NCBI GenBank assembly: GCA_949742895.1
Contig: CATJRT010000122.1
Coordinates: 1 to 6,837 of the forward strand
DNA from: an uncultured Eubacteriales bacterium
Lineage (GTDB): Bacteria; Bacillota_A; Clostridia; Oscillospirales; Oscillospiraceae
DNA length: 6,837 bases
Direction: 5' to 3'
Each line of letters starts with the position of its first letter. The first letter of the stretch is position 1. A program made the position numbers and the translations under genes. Shown here one piece after another: positions 6,525-6,837 of the stretch. The notes below the pieces were generated by a model. That model was not told the DNA's origin. It worked only from the letters and a program-made list of their open reading frames with translations, and searched no databases.

Positions 6525-6837
6525 GTGTCCTCCCTTTGTGAGGACAGCACAACAGATTGGATGATTCTGCACAGCCATCCGGAGCATTATAGCAACACAA
6601 AATCAGAGAGGTTCGGCTTTCCTCGTTTTTTGAATGGGATGGACGCCGCCTGCCAGCTGCGCCAGATAGATAAGGACACCGTTCTGATCTTTATTACCAA
6701 TCTGGCCCAGTACGCCATCAATAGCTATGATGTGCATGCACTGGATTTTATGGTCAAGCCAGTGGAATGCGGGGAGTGTCTGCTTTTTGCAGAAACAGTT
6801 GGTGGACAGTGGTGGAATTGACCTGAAAAACACTGGC
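6525..6837 (+). pseudogene. Decayed LytTR-family response regulator: receiver lacking the phospho-acceptor region, frameshifted, cut by right edge
   Basis: A plus-strand reading from the GTG at 6525 to the TGA at 6819-6821 gives 98 codons. It begins with a receiver-like SSLCEDSTTDWMILH (acidic pocket Glu-Asp) and runs through HPEHYSN and RFLNG. It then jumps directly to MDAACQLRQIDKD, TVLIFITNLAQYAINSYDVH and ALDFMVKPV. The last block closely resembles LytR/AgrA-type receivers (Thr of FITN, Lys-Pro of VKPV). Normal relatives have about 25 residues between those halves, including the [DE]IxMPxxxG segment with the phosphorylated Asp, so an in-frame deletion is inferred. After VKPV the product ends ECGECLLFAETVGGQWWN. 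One base fewer in the GGGG at 6771-6774 would instead give a frame open to the edge (SVCFLQKQLVDSGGIDLKN), perhaps the start of the lost LytTR part. GGAGGG lies at 6509-6514. An ATG at 6523 is out of frame, so the 5' end may be damaged too. It could alternatively be a small expressed protein. Confidence 0.68.

Noticed and set aside
6603..6833. Minus-strand 76-codon frame at the right end
   Set aside because: It is antisense to the receiver-like sequence and has no recognisable features of its own.

Overview
The window looks like a piece of a GC-rich Clostridia (Bacillota) chromosome, probably from the Oscillospiraceae. This is inferred from the lipoprotein-type sugar-binding protein, strong AGGAGG ribosome sites, a YesM/YesN-type two-component pair, and a LytTR-type receiver remnant of the kind common in gut Clostridia. 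Nothing in the sequence fixes genus or species. Apart from the last ~310 bases, everything recognisable is on the minus strand and reads right to left as one carbohydrate-uptake locus with its own sensor system.

Minus-strand order: a YesM-type membrane sensor histidine kinase (6441-4651) overlaps by 4 bp (ATGA) a YesN-type response regulator with receiver and AraC-type DNA-binding domains (4654-3119). After a ~120-bp gap with a candidate extended -10 promoter, phased A-tracts and a 17-bp palindrome comes a lipoprotein solute-binding protein (2996-1740). After a ~140-bp gap with a perfect 13-bp-stem hairpin and a T-run come two CUT1-type permeases (1597-698, and 701 running off the left edge), again joined by an ATGA overlap. 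The second permease is open through the left edge, has no stop in the window, and is easy to miss.

The likely logic is that the kinase senses an extracellular cue, possibly a sugar or a ligand-loaded binding protein, and phosphorylates the regulator, which activates the transporter promoter. The binding protein captures a sugar or oligosaccharide and passes it to the permease heterodimer. The hairpin probably keeps binding protein more abundant than permeases. No ATPase gene is seen, which is usual for CUT1 systems in this phylum that use a shared MsmX-type ATPase.

At the right edge, on the plus strand and divergent from the kinase, is a decayed LytTR-family response regulator. Its receiver sequence is recognisable from the acidic pocket to the conserved Lys-Pro, but the middle with the phospho-accepting Asp is missing as if by clean in-frame deletion, and the frame seems to shift at a GGGG run just after Lys-Pro. 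This is the least ordinary item here. I see no mobile element, CRISPR array, tRNA or rRNA, and no convincing new system.
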